Below, one piece after another: positions 46,601-62,000 of a stretch of DNA of 64,000 bases. Position 1 is the stretch's first letter, and each line of letters opens with the position of its first letter. Location: assembly GCA_033439295.1 (NCBI GenBank), contig JAVTLE010000021.1:2108009-2172008 (forward strand), given 5' to 3'. Source of the stretch: Deuterostichococcus epilithicus. Lineage: Eukaryota > Chlorophyta > Trebouxiophyceae > Prasiolales > Stichococcaceae. The position numbers and the translations under genes are program-made. The notes beneath the pieces are model-generated. The model ran no database searches. It saw only the letters and a program-made list of their open reading frames with translations, and was not told the DNA's origin.

Positions 46601-49600
46601 CCTTCCACTTCGATGTGGGGGCAGCGCCTGCACCCCTCACGCTGCATCGCTTGTCTGCCAGGCCGCAGCCGGCCTCGGAGGGGGCGCAACAAGAGGCTAG
46701 GCAGCACCCACAGCCGACGCCGCGCACCTTGTTGTTGAGGCGCCACTTGATGGTGCCACAGATTTGGGGCAGGTACGGCTTGGCGCGGCCCTTGAGGCTG
46801 TTGACCACCGTGCCGAAGCCGTTGAGCATCACCGCCGTGTCCTCCGTCATCTGGAGCGTTGTGCGCACACAGCGGTTCAGCTCTGCTATGCCTGCTGCAG
46901 CTTGTCATGCCAGGGTGTGACAGCACAGCAGCGTGACCCGGCGCAGCGGTTGTCTCGCATACACCCAGGTCTGCAGGTGCACGGACAAGGTGTCAGAGGC
47001 GCAGCGCACCTGCTCCTGAAAGGCGTAAAGGATGCCGTCGATGAGGAGCTCCTCCAGCCGCGCATCGATGTCCGCCGTGCCCAGATCCTGCACCACCTGC
47101 AGGGTTTGGCACACAGCCACCGTCAGCGGGACGGCACCATCTCGGAGGCTTCCTCTCTGGAGCAGGCAGGGCACCGGGATGCGGCTCGGGGCAGCTCAGG
47201 GCCAAGGGGGGGACGACGGACTGCAGCATGCACATCGAGAACGGAAAGCACAACTGCAAATGCCAGACATGCGGCAGCCTGGACGTCGCGGCATGCCGGA
47301 GGGCAGGAGGGGGCATGCAGGCGAGGAGGCGGCAGGAAGCAGGAAGCAGCAGGACAGCCACACCTTGTCGATGGTCTCCATGACCATGCGGCGGTAGGGC
47401 TCCGACTCGTCCTTGAGGTCCTCCACGATGCGGCCCACGATCTGGGAGCAGCCCACCTTCTGCGCCACCGTGACCGTGGTCTCCACCAGCTGCCGGTAGT
47501 TGCGCCGGTCCAGCGCCATGCGGCGCACCCAGAAGTTGCGGAAGAACTCTGGCAGGATCTCCTGTTGACACGGCAGCAAGACAGGGGTGCACGGTCTGGT
47601 GGGATGCGGACGCATCAAGGCTTGAAGCTGCAGCGTCAGGCATGCTGGCGACCTGTAAGCTGCCTGCAGGAAGTGCAGCTGAGGCGGAGAGCGCCATACT
47701 CAGTTTGGCAGCAGCGCACCAGCATTCAGGTGGTGGGGGCAGCCAAACGACATCAGCACAGGAGCCTGCAGGCGAGACAGCAGCACGCGCCGGAAGAAAG
47801 GCGGGCACCTGACGGATGTACTCGGGCTCGACGCCCTCGGTGCCGACGCACTGGGCGACCACCTTGAGCACGATCTTCTTCATCTCCTCGTCGGGCGTCT
47901 GGAACTCGCGGATCAGGATGATCATCACCTCGCGCGTGTAGTAGTTTGCGTACATCGCGTCCATGAGCGGGATGATGAAGCCGATGCACTGTGCGCGGCG
48001 GTTGGCACAGCTCGTCAGAGTTTCTCTGACAGAGCCCCAGCGGGAGAGACCACAGCACGACGAGGTGCGACCCCCAATTGCAAAAAAGCGCAAGCACATG
48101 ACCCTTGTGCAAGCAGGCAGAGCGTCTGGGGTTTCAGGCAGCCTCGGTCCAGTCTCAAGACGTGAAGCAGCCGCGAGTTCTGCCCAAAGCGCTCCCGCCA
48201 AGCGACGCTGGCACGGTCGGCCATTGCAGGCAGCAGAGCAGGAAGACGGAGAGGAGAAGCTGAGAGGTAGAGCCGCGTACCTTGAGGAAGGCGGCGAGGA
48301 CCTTGCCGCGCAGCAGCCGGATGCCCTTCCACAGCGGCTCCAGCACGTCATCAAAGGACTCGATGCCGTAGGGCGCGGCCGCCTCCGCCAGCGCCGCCAC
48401 CGTCAGCGCGGTGATGGTCTTCACCTGCGCAGGGACGGGGGATGATGCAGAGACTCAGCAGCAAGAATCGAAACCACTGCTTTCCGTGTACGAGGTGGCG
48501 TGCGCCTTGCCAGGAGCAGCAGGGCAGCTGCATTTGAGCCTGGATGTGAACAAGCTTGTGCTGAAGCAGGCGATTGAAGGGGGTGTGAAGCGCTAAGGCG
48601 GCAGGACTTGAGCACCTTTTGGTTCTCGTCAGTGAGGCCATGCTTGACGATGTCGACGAGGGCCTTGAGGTGGGGCAGCACCGCGCAGCCCAGCAGGATG
48701 GCGATCTGCTGCACGATTTTGATACCCGTGTGCCGCGCCTGCAGCGGTGGTCGACTGAAAGTCAGCACCGTTATCGATGCTAGCAGACATCATCTTCATC
48801 AGCTGCTTACAGATGCACCGCGCCTGCAGAGGGCAAATGCTTTGGGCCTCAGAAGTGAAACGAAGCTGGAGCCAGGCGAGCATGCTCCCTCTAACAGGAG
48901 GCACCAGGATGCGCCAGAAACAGCAGCGAAAGCGCAAACAATGGTCGCACCTGCCACGACTTCTTGGACTGGCAGACCGCCTTGAGGAAGGGCAGCAGCG
49001 CGGGGATGCCGAGGGCGGAGGCGACGACAGAAAAGGCGCGCGCGGTGGTGTTGCGTACGTACTCGTCGATGTTGTCAATGTCCGGCCGCATCGCCGCGAT
49101 CATGGTGGCCAGCCCCGCCGCCTTGGACAGGTTGGCGATGATCTCGCGGCCCTGTTGCGCCGGGCGCGACACGCAGCGGCTCAGCCGAAGCTTTCACAAG
49201 TGGGTGGGATGCTGCACCTCCGCTGACGTTGTCGGCTACGAGAGCGGCGTTCTGTTGCCGGTATGCTGGAGATATGCTCGCTCGCCCACGGCAAGCTCCC
49301 AAGAGGTCCGCCACAAGCATACTTCGTTCTGGCAGCGTTGAATGGCAGTACACTTGGGGCGGAAAGCCTCAGTGAGCGCACCTCCACACGGGCATAGTAG
49401 TCCTCATCGATGAGCAGCGGCTCGATGACGACCAGGATCTTGTGCACGAACGGCCGCACCAGCTCGTCCAGCTTGTACAGGATGCGGTCGATGACCTGCA
49501 TCGGGGGACAGCAGAGGTTGTGTCGGTGCCTCCTCGTTGTGCAGTGCACTGGAGGCAGCATATGAGACACTGCGCTGTTGCAGTGCCCTTGCCGTGCACG

Positions 49601-52600
49601 CAGATCAGACACACAACTCGTGGAGGCGGAACCAATCACAGCAGATGTCGCGCAGCAGCCGCATTTGGACGGAGCTGTGATGTGCGGATCCAACATGGTG
49701 TGCATGTTGACGGGTGCTTGCACAGCGTGTGGACAGGAGGCCGGCCGCACCTTGACGAGGAGGTGGCGCTCCTGGTCCTCCAGGGTGGGCGACATGAGCA
49801 GCGGCAGGATCTGGTTGAAGAGCGGCCCCGCGCCCAGGTCCCGCGCCTTGTCCGTCAGCTGCCGCAGCGCCGACTTGCGCTGCGGCGGCGTCCCGTTCTT
49901 CACCTTGAGCAGCAGCTTCATGATCTTGCGCTCCTTCTGCTCCTCCGCCGACAGCTCCTCGTCCTCAACATCCTGCGGCAGGGGGTTTGCGCAAGGCGAC
50001 GTCATCACGAGTTCGTTATTTCACAGAAACTCTGGAGAAAGCTGTGCACCCCACTTTCAGCTCTCAAGCCGACGGCGCCTCGTCCTCCACGACCTGAGGC
50101 ACAAACGTGGGCGGCCAAAGGTTGGCGTCAGCACCCGCGAGGCCAGCTGTCAAAAGCGCGCTGCGCTGCCAGAAGTGCACCAACAGCTTCACAAAGGACT
50201 TCTGCCGTCTGCAAGGGGGACTTCATGTCCGGTATTGCGCGAGACATCTGCTGCAGATGCAGAGTTATGACGCAGTCTCAGAACCCTGCTGCCCCGGGCG
50301 GCTGCAAAATTTGAAACACTGAAGACACCCAGAGACCTCGCACCTTCAGCAGGGCGCCAAAATACTGCTGGTCCTCCGGCTTCATGTCGGGCAGGCCCTC
50401 CATCTGCTGCGGCACGTCGAACGTCTGCTGCCGGTCCTCCAGCGGGATGCTGTACATGGGCGTGCCGCCAAACGGCGTCGGTGTCGCCATCAGCTTCCGC
50501 GCGGGCGTGCGGATGGGTGCATAACCCTGCCGCAGGAGGGCAAACTTCGAGCAATCGATGCGCAAATACTTGGCCAGCGTACGCATACACTTGGCCAACG
50601 TCAGATGGGGTGCAACAAGCGCCTGAATCCTTGAGACCTTAAGCCAGAGCAGTCCAGATGCATGCTGCAAGGCTGCCAGGCACGATCAGAGGGCTGAAGC
50701 TGGCTTGACAGCGGTAGCGTTGCAAGCCATAGCAGAGGAGACAGCAGCAAAGCAGTCTTTGCCGATGAACAGGACACAGGACGAAGATGCAATGGTCGAC
50801 AGGGCTGGTACGCGGCCTTACCGGCGGCTCCGGCATGATGCGGTAGCCTTCCGCCGGGATGATGGAGTCCAGCTCCTCGTCCGACAGCGGCCGGTTGCGC
50901 TCCTCGATCTCCCGCTCCCATCGCGCCATCTGGTACTGCTCCGCCGTGATGGGCACCTGCGCAAGGCATTCGCGCACAAGGCTTCAGGAAGCCTTACGCA
51001 CACAGTGATGTGCATCGGCGCAACCCACCGCAGCTCATTGCTTTTGACGTCGTTGTCGTGCTGATGTCGCCAGGAAAGTCATGCACAGCATGAAATGTCT
51101 CCCCTGAACTATCTCTCTATGTAACTCTACACGAAGGCAGGATCAAAGATACCTTTGGCAGCTGGCTGGGGTCGGGCGTCTCCATGCCGAGGCCGCCGAC
51201 AGGCGTGACGCCAAAGCCGGGCGTGGCGCCCCACCCCGGGGTGGCGCCCGGCGTGGCACCGGCCATTGGCGTCGCGCCCACGCCGCCTGCGCCGGCGGGC
51301 GTCTCGTCCCACCTCGAGCGCTGCTTCAGGGCCGGCGTCGCGCCTACCGCAGGCGTCTCGCCGGCGGCCCAGCCAGGCGTTGCTCCCCCATCCGCCTGCA
51401 GCAGGAACCCAGCATCAGTGGTACAGTCACCATACCCAAGCCAGGTTTCCTTCAGAGGCTGATGGTCCTGGCAAAATGCAACATCCTAGCACAGACCGTG
51501 AGGACATTCCTCAGACATGAGGGCTGCTGGATTGCCAGCAGCACATCAGCGTGTGCTCCAGACCCCAACAGGTCCCGGCTCGCCGGGCCAGAAGCACACG
51601 TTCCCCACTCACCCTGCCGGGCGTGGGGGTCTCGTCCCAGCGGTTTCGTCGCGAGGGCGTGGCGCCATCCGAGCGGCCGGGCGTCGCATCCCAGCGGCTG
51701 CCGGCGCCCGGGGTCGCATCCCACCGCCCCGGGGTGGCCTCCGTCGCCGCAGCCCCGGGCGTCGCGTCCCACCGGCTGACCGACGGCGTCGCCTCCACTG
51801 CGTCCCAGTCCGACACCTTTGCCTTCTTCCTGCAGCAACAATCAGACCGCCATACAGGATGAGCGTTGCTTTGCAGTAGCCAGGTTGGCAGAGCAAGAGG
51901 GAGGAGCAGGAGGTCAACACCATTGCAGCATTACTGCCCACCGCAGGGAGTGGACCACTATGCTGCTGCGGCTGCCGTTGCAAAGCGCAAGAGTGCCATG
52001 GCCCGAAACAGCAGCCCATCGTGGTGGAGGCCAGCAGCAGCGAACGCACTCGGCGGGATTGCTCTGGTCCCAGCGGTTGCGCCGCTTTTCACCGGCGGGG
52101 GCGGGCGCGGCCGGCTGCGGCACACCGGACGCCTTTGTGGGCTTGCCCACATCCAAAGCCTGCTGCGCCAGCTCCTCCTCCGCCTGCTTCTTCTGGTTCA
52201 CGATGTTCTGTGCATACCGGGGGACATTGAGTCAGCGATACCTGTGCAGGAAGCGGCCGGTTCCTGCCGTCATCCAGCTCTGCCTCCGCCTGCGTCTGGT
52301 TCACGATCTTCTGGTCGCAGATCGACATGCTTGGTCAGCAAGCAATGTGCAGGAAGCTGTCGGTTCCTCGGAATGTGCCAGGAGTGCGGCATGCTCCCCG
52401 GAAGATTGTAAGCTTCCCCAAAGTCCTCAGGTCCCGCCTGTTCCCCCGCCCCCATCTGTGCACGCACGCGCAGAGGGGGGCCGGAGGACTGCAAGCATGG
52501 AAGGAACGCGAAGGAACTGCGCAAACCTGCAGGGTGTTGTCGCGTTCCCGCGCAATCTGCGCCTCCCGCATACGGTCTGCGTAGGTACTGACGCGCGCGT

Positions 52601-53258
52601 CCGGCGTCTGGTCGCCCATTGCAAAGGCGTCATTTCGCGCCGGCGAGATCATGCGCGCCAGCCGCCGCTTGCGGTAGTCGTCCTCCCGGTCCGTGATGCG
52701 CGCTGCCCGCCCATACGAGCCATCCTGCGTGCGGCATATCAGGTTTGTTACCACGCAAAAGCTGCGCGTGAGCAAGATGAACCTGAGGACACTTGCACCG
52801 GTGTTCTGTTAGTACTTGTTGATTGTCAAGCGACAGTCTAGAGCTGAGACGCAAACGGCTCCACAGTTCACCAGGCAATGGCAAGCACCTGCTCGGCCGC
52901 GTCGCCCTCGACGGGCACATCCTCCATGACCTTCTTCGGGGCATTGTATTGCATCCGCCTGCGCTGACAGAAATCAGCATCATCATGAGGCGGAATTGCA
53001 CAGTCTGCACGCGTGTGAAAGCGCTAGCGCAGCAGGAACCTGCAGCTGCACTATTGACCGATGGTGCGTCGCGCGCGCGCACCTCGCCAACGCCTGCTCC
53101 CGCTCATCCTGCTCGTCGTCCTCGCCGACACCGATGGACTGGGTGTAGCCGGCGAAGCGGTCGGCGCCCCCGTCATACAGGTCCTTGTCGAAGGCGATGC
53201 CGGTGAGCGACACGCCCTGTTCCCGCTGCTCGTCCTGGGGCTGCTCGGCGCCCGCCAT
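43663..53258 (-). CDS. SF3B1: Splicing factor 3b subunit 1 (SF3b155), U2 snRNP
   Basis: This scaffold protein of the U2 snRNP clamps the branch-site helix. The start [20 protein letters not shown] is at 53258. An N-terminal disordered region contains [20 protein letters not shown]. It also holds a series of RWDxTP motifs ([26 protein letters not shown]), the U2AF-ligand/NIPP1-type motifs. Then come [20 protein letters not shown] and [20 protein letters not shown]. The HEAT-repeat body follows over many exons: [140 protein letters not shown] and [20 protein letters not shown]. The last exon gives [20 protein letters not shown] and stop at 43663. Positions equivalent to the human cancer hotspots K666 and K700 are conserved. 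Confidence 0.96.
46271..46335 (-). repeat. 27-bp minisatellite (2.4 units) starting at an SF3B1 5' splice site
   Basis: Units 46271-46297, 46298-46324 and partial 46325-46335 repeat GTACAGGAAC plus 17 bases on the coding strand. The exon ends CTCAAG at 46336, and the intron opens with the first repeat's GTACAGG. Each further unit carries another GTACAGG or its variant. Confidence 0.85.
52178..52373 (-). repeat. ~105-bp tandem duplication of an SF3B1 exon start and its upstream intron
   Basis: Bases 52178-52268 hold the acceptor and start of the exon reading [16 protein letters not shown]. Bases 52284-52373, upstream on the coding strand, hold a diverged copy reading [12 protein letters not shown] with the same following intron motif (AGGAACCG, CCTGCACA). 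Confidence 0.75.
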
Positions 53259-53657
53259 GCCTGCTGCAACGGCGCGCCGGCCTCAGCCGCTGCCCCGCAA
53301 CCCACCGGCAGGCCCCAGCAATGCGCCTCGCTGGTGCGAGCAGCACGTTTCAGCAATGCAGCAGTGCCACGCCTCCGGGGCAGCTCGAGACGCTGCTCAA
53401 CTTGGCAGAACTTTTGTCGTGACGATTCAAGTATCAGATGCTGGAATAGGGTCTTGCCTCTTGGTGGAGCTGCGTGCAAGCGGCTTAGCAAAGACGCCTT
53501 GCCTCATGGGGAGGAAGGCGTAGAAGGCGCGGAAGCACCATGATACACATCCCCCGTTGCCGAACTTCCTGCGCCGAGAAGGCTGTTGCAACTGAGACAG
53601 GCCCGCATTCCCCGCTGTACTCCCCAAATCCACGTCTTACGCGCCTATCACGCCACG
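53259..53657. promoter_or_regulatory. Divergent promoter region of SF3B1 and UMP kinase
   Basis: About 400 bp separate the start codons. No TATA box is evident. The + side includes the UMP kinase 5' UTR. Confidence 0.45.
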
Positions 53658-55350
<1,693 letters not shown>

Positions 55351-56047
55351 GAGCAGCGCAGTACCTGCCGCAGGGGACGCCCGCCATAGTAGCGGCGGCG
55401 GTTCATGCCGAACGGAGGCGGACGAAAGCCAGATGAGGTCACGTGCTCAGACCAGGACTAGGAGTGTGTATGTAGCCTAGCTGAACGCTCAAACTGTTGT
55501 CAGCCCAGAAAACCGTATTGACAGTGTAGTGCGTAGTAACTGCACTGAGACGCGCTTTGCCGCAGGCAGGACCTCTGGCTCTGTTGACGTCGGCGGTGCT
55601 CGGAAGTGTCTGTGCCATGCAGTTGTGACCTCAACGCCTTGGTCGTTGTGTGCACAGCTTGTATGGCGAACCATCACTGCTGCTTCCTCTGCTGCCCGCT
55701 GCTGCTCCGTCCTTACATGAGCGCCGTGTTTCGCGAGATCGCAAAAGCAATCGTCACCACCAGCATCACTCACCGGCAAAATCCAAGCTCCAAGCTCCGC
55801 CCGCTGCGGAAGGCTGGTGGCCGGTCGCAACCGGGCTCTGTTATTTCGAAATTTCGATTGAAGCTGACGACGGGTTCCGCGATGCCTTCCGAATGACGCA
55901 GCGAGTTCTGTCGATCTTCAATCGTCTCCTTGTTCAGCCCAGCTCGTCCACCTGGGGTTTTGACCAAGCGTGAGGGAACCAGCGTGGAGCTGTTGCCGCC
56001 TGACGGCGCACTGAGTCTGCCAGCAGTAAGCAGCCACACTCTGCAGA
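55351..56047. other. Intergenic region between UMP kinase and CTNNBL1
   Basis: About 700 bp. Several overlapping open frames exist on both strands but none resembles a family. It should contain the UMP kinase 3' UTR and the CTNNBL1 promoter; no specific motif was seen. Confidence 0.35.
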
Positions 56048-59000
56048 ATGGCAGGCCGAGAGGCGCCAACTGCAGTGCTGCAGGCCGCACTCAGCCGCTT
56101 CCATGAGACGGCAGCGGCGGTTGCGCCGCAGTCGGCAGCAGAGGTCCCTCCGTTCCTTGAAGCCGCTGCATTCCAGGGCAGCAAGCCCGGCTACTACTTT
56201 GCCAAGGGTGCCTCTGGCGTCGGGTCAGTGATATTCCTATGCTCCGGCATGCTTTGGCCCCAGTCTGTGATGCAGCACATTGCAATGCTCATCAATGGGT
56301 GCGCCTGCGATGGCGGCATGGCAACTGAGCGACCACGCCATCAGTGCCGAAACAGCACAACGACAGTAGGCGCTGCGCATGTGCAGATACTACCGGGATG
56401 CCAAGCAGCCAGCGCCGGTGCCGGAGGAGCTCGTGGAGGAGGCGGCTCCCGAGAAGGCGCAGCGGGCGCCGCTCGACCCCGAGGCGCTTCTGCGCGAGGC
56501 GGAGGAGGGCGTCGAGAACCTTGACGAGGTTGAGCGATCCAAACTCGGGCAGATGCACGTCAGGCCTGCCAATCGGCGCTCTGGGCATTGCGGACAGTCC
56601 GCTTGCTGCAGCGTGCGCCGCGCAGCTGCATGCCGAAATGCACACGCGATGGGGCGACAATTTCCCCTTACACACTGGGCGCATGCTGTCGTGCAGATCG
56701 GGCTGCTGGACCTGAAGGGCCTGCGGAGGCTCATCAACCTCTTCGAGCGGCGGGTAGGCCCGCATGCACACACTTCGGCATGCGCCCTGTCAATGACAAA
56801 CAACCCTGAGCCCACATTTGTGTCGCCTGCTGCGCACAGCCTTGGCACGGCGGTGGCCCCTCCTGTCTTGTCGCCGCTGACATGCCGCCAGCTGCGGAGG
56901 CTGCAGCTGCGCAGCTGGCTGACTCAAAACGTGTCCACAGCAACTGCTGCACAGAAACTGCTTTAGAACCCCGAAACATTCGAAACCTGCAGTTCAAGGA
57001 GAACATGGAGATGCGCATGAAGTACGCGGAGGAGCCGGCCAAGTTCATGGACAGCGAGGTGGACCTGGACGACGCGGTCAAGCGCCTCATGGTCGTCGCT
57101 GGCAGCCCGGAGCTGTACCCCGACTTTGCGCGCACCCAGGTGCCGCGCCCAAGCTGTTCACGCAGCAGCTGCACAGGATGCAGCTGCACAGGACGCGGCA
57201 GGGGCTGGAAGTCGGAGCCGCACTCGGTCTGCAGGTCTGTGCAGCAAATGTCCAGAACAGCAGTCCAGAGGCCCAGGAGCAGCTGGCAAAGCTTTTGCCC
57301 GCCCTCGTGCAGGCATTTCCGGACCTGCTGGGGCTGCTGAGCCACGAGAACGCGGACATCGCGACCGACGTGCTGGAGCTGTTCAAGGAGCTCACGGAGG
57401 AGGACGTGGTGCAGGACTCGGTGCGTGAACCGCTCTTTGGTTGCTCAATGTTATTTGCCGGCTGCAGGCGCTCAGCAATGCAGCAGGCAGGCACGCGCTG
57501 CAGAACACTGGGTGGGACGTGGTGCAGGACTCAGTGCGACGGGCGCCCGCCCAGCTAGTGTGTTGTGCTGCGACCCTTCGGGCTGTCAGCCGAGATGTGC
57601 ACTCCGCAAAGCAGCAGGCTAGCGTCGGCAGCACAATTTCTGGCAGTGGAGCTAGACCGGCTGGAAGTCGGACTTGGGACAAGCAGTGCTATGGGAGGAG
57701 CATCGTCTGTGCCTGCCCCTCGCACATGCTGCACCAAGCCGTGCGGGTGGCGGCCGCGGCACTCAGCGGCACTCAGCGGCAAAGGTGGCGGCGCCGCTCG
57801 GTCCGCCGGTTTGGCAGGCGGTGCTGCAGGCCGAGGCCGGTGTCCCGGCCGCCAGTGCCAGAACTTCTGTTCCTGATTGAAATCAGACTCCGGGATGCTG
57901 CCGGTCCTACACGGACGTCAGAGCTGCCCATGACATGCAAACTTGCTCGGCTGTTGCGCTTGCAGCAAAGCCAGTCCGAAAACATGTGCCTTTTGCAGAG
58001 AGGAGATGGTGGCGGCGCTGCTGGTGGAGGCGATCCCAAAGGGGAGCAGTTTAATAGCATGCCCACGAGCCACGACCGCTCGGCCTCAGGTCCAGTCTCA
58101 GCCTTTTAAGAGGAGGCGGCAGCGACGGAGGCGATGCACTGCTGGAAGCGCAAGGTCCAACTCAAAATGAGAACCTGTCACATTTGCTCGGCTGGAGGCT
58201 CCGTTCGTCGCATCCAAGTCGCAGCACCCTGGCATTCAGGAGGAGGAGGCGGCAGCGCTGGTGGAGGCGATGCTGGACGCCAACGCGCTGGAGTTGCTGG
58301 TGCAGCGGCTGAGCTCCCTGAACGAGGCGGCCGACGAGGAGGCGACGGCAGTGCACCACCTGCTCAGCATCTTTGAAAACATGGTGGAGGTCAAGCCCGA
58401 GGTCGCCGAGCTGGCCGTCGAGAAGACCAAGGCGAGTCGGGCCCTGCGTGTAGCCTCGTCGGGGCACTGCGCGGGCAGCCGCGCTGAGGGTCCACGAGGT
58501 GGTGTGAGAGGCATCGGCTGCATTGACGCGGCTGGCCAGCCAGTTGCGCCGGCTGTCTGGGTGATCTATCAAGACAGCCAGGTGCCAAATGCTCTTGTGC
58601 TTTCTTGCACGCCCACACCCCTGCCCACAGGCAGGGCCAGGGTGCGGCGCCAAGCCGGTGCGGTCACATGCCATCACCGTGTCGCTGACGCCCCCACCCC
58701 TCCGTGACGCGCAGCTGCTCAAATGGATCCTGGGCAAGATCAAGCAGCGCGGCGGCGAGGTGGACAGCAACAAGCAGTACACCAGCGAGCTGCTGGCCAT
58801 CCTCATGCAGCACTCGGAGAAGAACCAGACCAAGCTGGGCGAGATGGGCGGCATCGACACCATCCTGCAGGCCATCGCGCAGTACAAGAACAGGTGCGCA
58901 GCAGCTGGCCTGGCCAGGGTTTGCAGGGGCTGGCGGCATTCGGGTGTCTGCCGTTGAATTAGGTTATGGACCAGCCAGGAAGATGCAGGCGCGAGGCGCT

Positions 59001-62000
59001 TCCAAATGAGGCCTGCTCCTCCTTGTCAGATCACCCGCTGCGCCGCAGACCGGCCGCTGCACAGAAGCTTCCCCACACCAGCACGAAATATGGGGAGTCG
59101 AGGTGGTGGCATGGGCGCCCGCTTTGGCGTCAGTGTGCAGGGACCCCCAGACATGAGAGGAGGAGTATTATCTGGAGACCCTGAAGAGGGTTGAGCATGG
59201 AGTACGATAATGTAACACCCACCTGCGCCTCCCTGCGCCTCCCTGCCAATGTGCAGGGACCCCAAGACGTCGGAGGAGGAGGAGTACCTGGAGAACCTGT
59301 TCGACACGCTGTGCACCTGCCTCATGCAGCCTAGCACCCGCGCCCTCTTCTTCGAAGCCGAAGGTGCGGCGGCAGAATCAAGACGAACGCCCGACACGGG
59401 ATGCTGCAGCAGAAACGTGGGGTGCTGGCGCTGAAGCTCGCCAGCTTTCAACACTTTCGCCTCGATGCACCTCCACCGGGGCACCTGTGACGCCGCCCAC
59501 TGCCGGTCCATCTCGACCGTCCTACTGTGTCCGCCCCTGCGCCGCAGGCGTGGAGCTCATGGCGATCATCCTGAAGCAGAAGCGGCTGTCACGGCAGGGC
59601 GCTCTAAAGGCGCTGGACTTTGCGACCACCCGCTTCACGCCCGCCTGCGAGCGCCTCATCAACATGGCCGGCCTGAAGGTCGGGCTCCTGGACATGTTCA
59701 GCAGGCTTCGGAATAAGCTTCAACCCTTTTGCCCCTTTGCGCTCCTCCCTCTGCAGCGTCGCAGACCCACCGGCGCACCAATCAGGGTGCAGGACCGCGG
59801 CCGGGTGGGACACCTTCTGGCAGGGCCTGCCGATGCTCCGCAATAGTTGCCACCTGCATTGACGCCCTGTCCCTCCACGCCCGTGCGGCACCATGCCGCC
59901 GTGGCCTGCATTCTCGTGACGCTGCGCCGTGCTGACGTGCAGAGCCTGTTCGCCATCTTCATGGGTCGGTCGAAACTGAAGCACCGCAAGGCGGAGAGCA
60001 TGACGGTACAGGAGGAAGAGGAGCGCGTCGTCTCCGTCATATCCAACCTGCTCACGGTGCTGCCCCGGAAATCCTTTGTTGTCTGGCGTCGAGCCGGCTG
60101 GGTCTGTAGTTGAGTAGGCTTGTGTGTTGTCGCTTGTGTGGTGATCAGCGGGGCACTCGAGTGCACACACTTCTAGCAGCTCCGCGAGTGACGCAGTGCT
60201 TCGGTTGTTGCTGGTGCCGCTTCCAGACACAGGGAGGTTTCGTGACGACAGGGTCGCAGCAGGTTGACAGGCTGTCGTGCTGCGTGTGCAGAACCTGGGG
60301 CGGGGCTCGCGGCGCGACCGTGTGGCGGCCAAGTTTGTGGAGTCCGAGTTTGAGAAAATAGACCGCCTCATGGAGGTCTACACGGTGAGCACCATCACCG
60401 ATCCAGCCTGCACGTCTGCCATGCACTGGTCAACCCCACAGGCTGGCCAGCGCACTGCCTGCAAGCGGCGCCCTGATGCGTGCCTGGGAGGCCGCTGTCC
60501 CGCGCCTGGGCGGCGCCTCGCCACGAGCGCGGCAGACGGCCCTTCAAACCGCCTGAACCAGCCGCGCCTGGGGCGCAGGAGTACCAGGGGCGGGTGACGG
60601 CGGAGGAGCGGCGGCTGGCCACCAGCGGGGAGGAGTACACGGGGGACGACATGAGCCTGGCGCGCCTCGATGCAGGGCTGTACACCCTGCAGCAGGTGGG
60701 CTGTCGGCGGCAGTGTCCCGCGCCTGGCTGCCTCCCGTTGACCCTGAGTCCTCCGACCTCCCAATGGGGAGGTGGCCGGGTGAAGCACGGGCTTGCTCAT
60801 GCAGCAGCGCAGCGTCGTCGTGTACAGCGCTGCTCTGCAAGGCTACGCGGCTCTGCAGCCCGATGGGCAACGTTGGGAGCCCTGCTGGCGTCGCCTTGAT
60901 GACCGTCCGTCAATTCAAGTTTATCATCAGAGTTTCCTCCAGCTAGACTGACAATGCGTGGCTGCAGTGCGCGCTCATCATCGGCAACCTGTGGCTGGTG
61001 GGTGATGTGGGCATCCGCAAGCGCGTGCTGACGCTGCTGCACCAGCGCAGCCAAACGCTCGCCGACCTGCGCGCAGTGCTCAAGGAGCACCACGACAGCC
61101 TTGGCGATGAGGGTGCGCATGCTTTTGGTTACAGTTGCATCAGGCGGCCTCCGGCAGAGGAGAAGGTGCAGAGACTGCGCCATTTGCGCGGCATCATGTC
61201 CATGAGCGTCGGCCGCTGCGGCGGCTGTGTGTAGGTGTCAACACCAGTCGATGCAATAGCCCGCTGTATTGCTCAATTCACTGCCATCGTTCATTATCCA
61301 GCGCAGCATGCATGTCGTGCGGTTGCCGACTGCACTGTCTGGCCATGAGCCCCAACCCAGCCTACCGCTGCTCCGCAGGCAAGCTGGCGGAGGACGACAA
61401 GCAGAAGACCAAGGTGCAGCGGCTGCTGCTCGCCATGGGCGCGCAGGCCTCGGAGTTTGTGCCGCCGGAGGTGGCGCAAGCGACGGAGGCCGCGGCCACG
61501 GCGCCGAACGGCGCGGCCGAGGAGCCGACGTCGCCGCCGCTTCCGCCCGCCGACACCAATGTGGACATGGACGTCGACGAGGGTGCGTCTGGCGTGTTGA
61601 TGAAGTTGCGCTGCGGAGGCCTCGTTCTGTGGGCCTGGCAGCTGGTGCTGGTGCCAGGGGAGGCTTGAGCAAATCACGAAATGCGCACCGAGGTAAGCCT
61701 GGCAACCACGCATGTGCCGGTGGCTACCTGCACTGTGCACGCGCATGCGCTCATCCCATCCAGTGAAGCCTGCTGGACGTTCAGGTGGCGCAGCGGCGGC
61801 GCGGCCACCCGTGGAAGCGGGGGAGCTGGCGGCGGACGAGCCCGCTGCGCCGTCGGGCCGCGACGCCGAGCTGTCCGACCGGGAGCGGCGCAGGAAGCAG
61901 TCTGCAGACCCCGACGAGGAGGAGGAGCAGCAGCGGGAGCAGGGCAGGTCGAAGGAGCGGGGGCGCGATGCAAAGGAGCGGGAGCCTGGGGGCAGGGACA

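Noticed and set aside
46764-47867. A 367-codon + strand open frame, the longest + strand frame in 43-53 kb
   Set aside because: It is antisense to several SF3B1 exons; the minus strand gives unmistakable SF3B1 HEAT-repeat sequence with proper introns.
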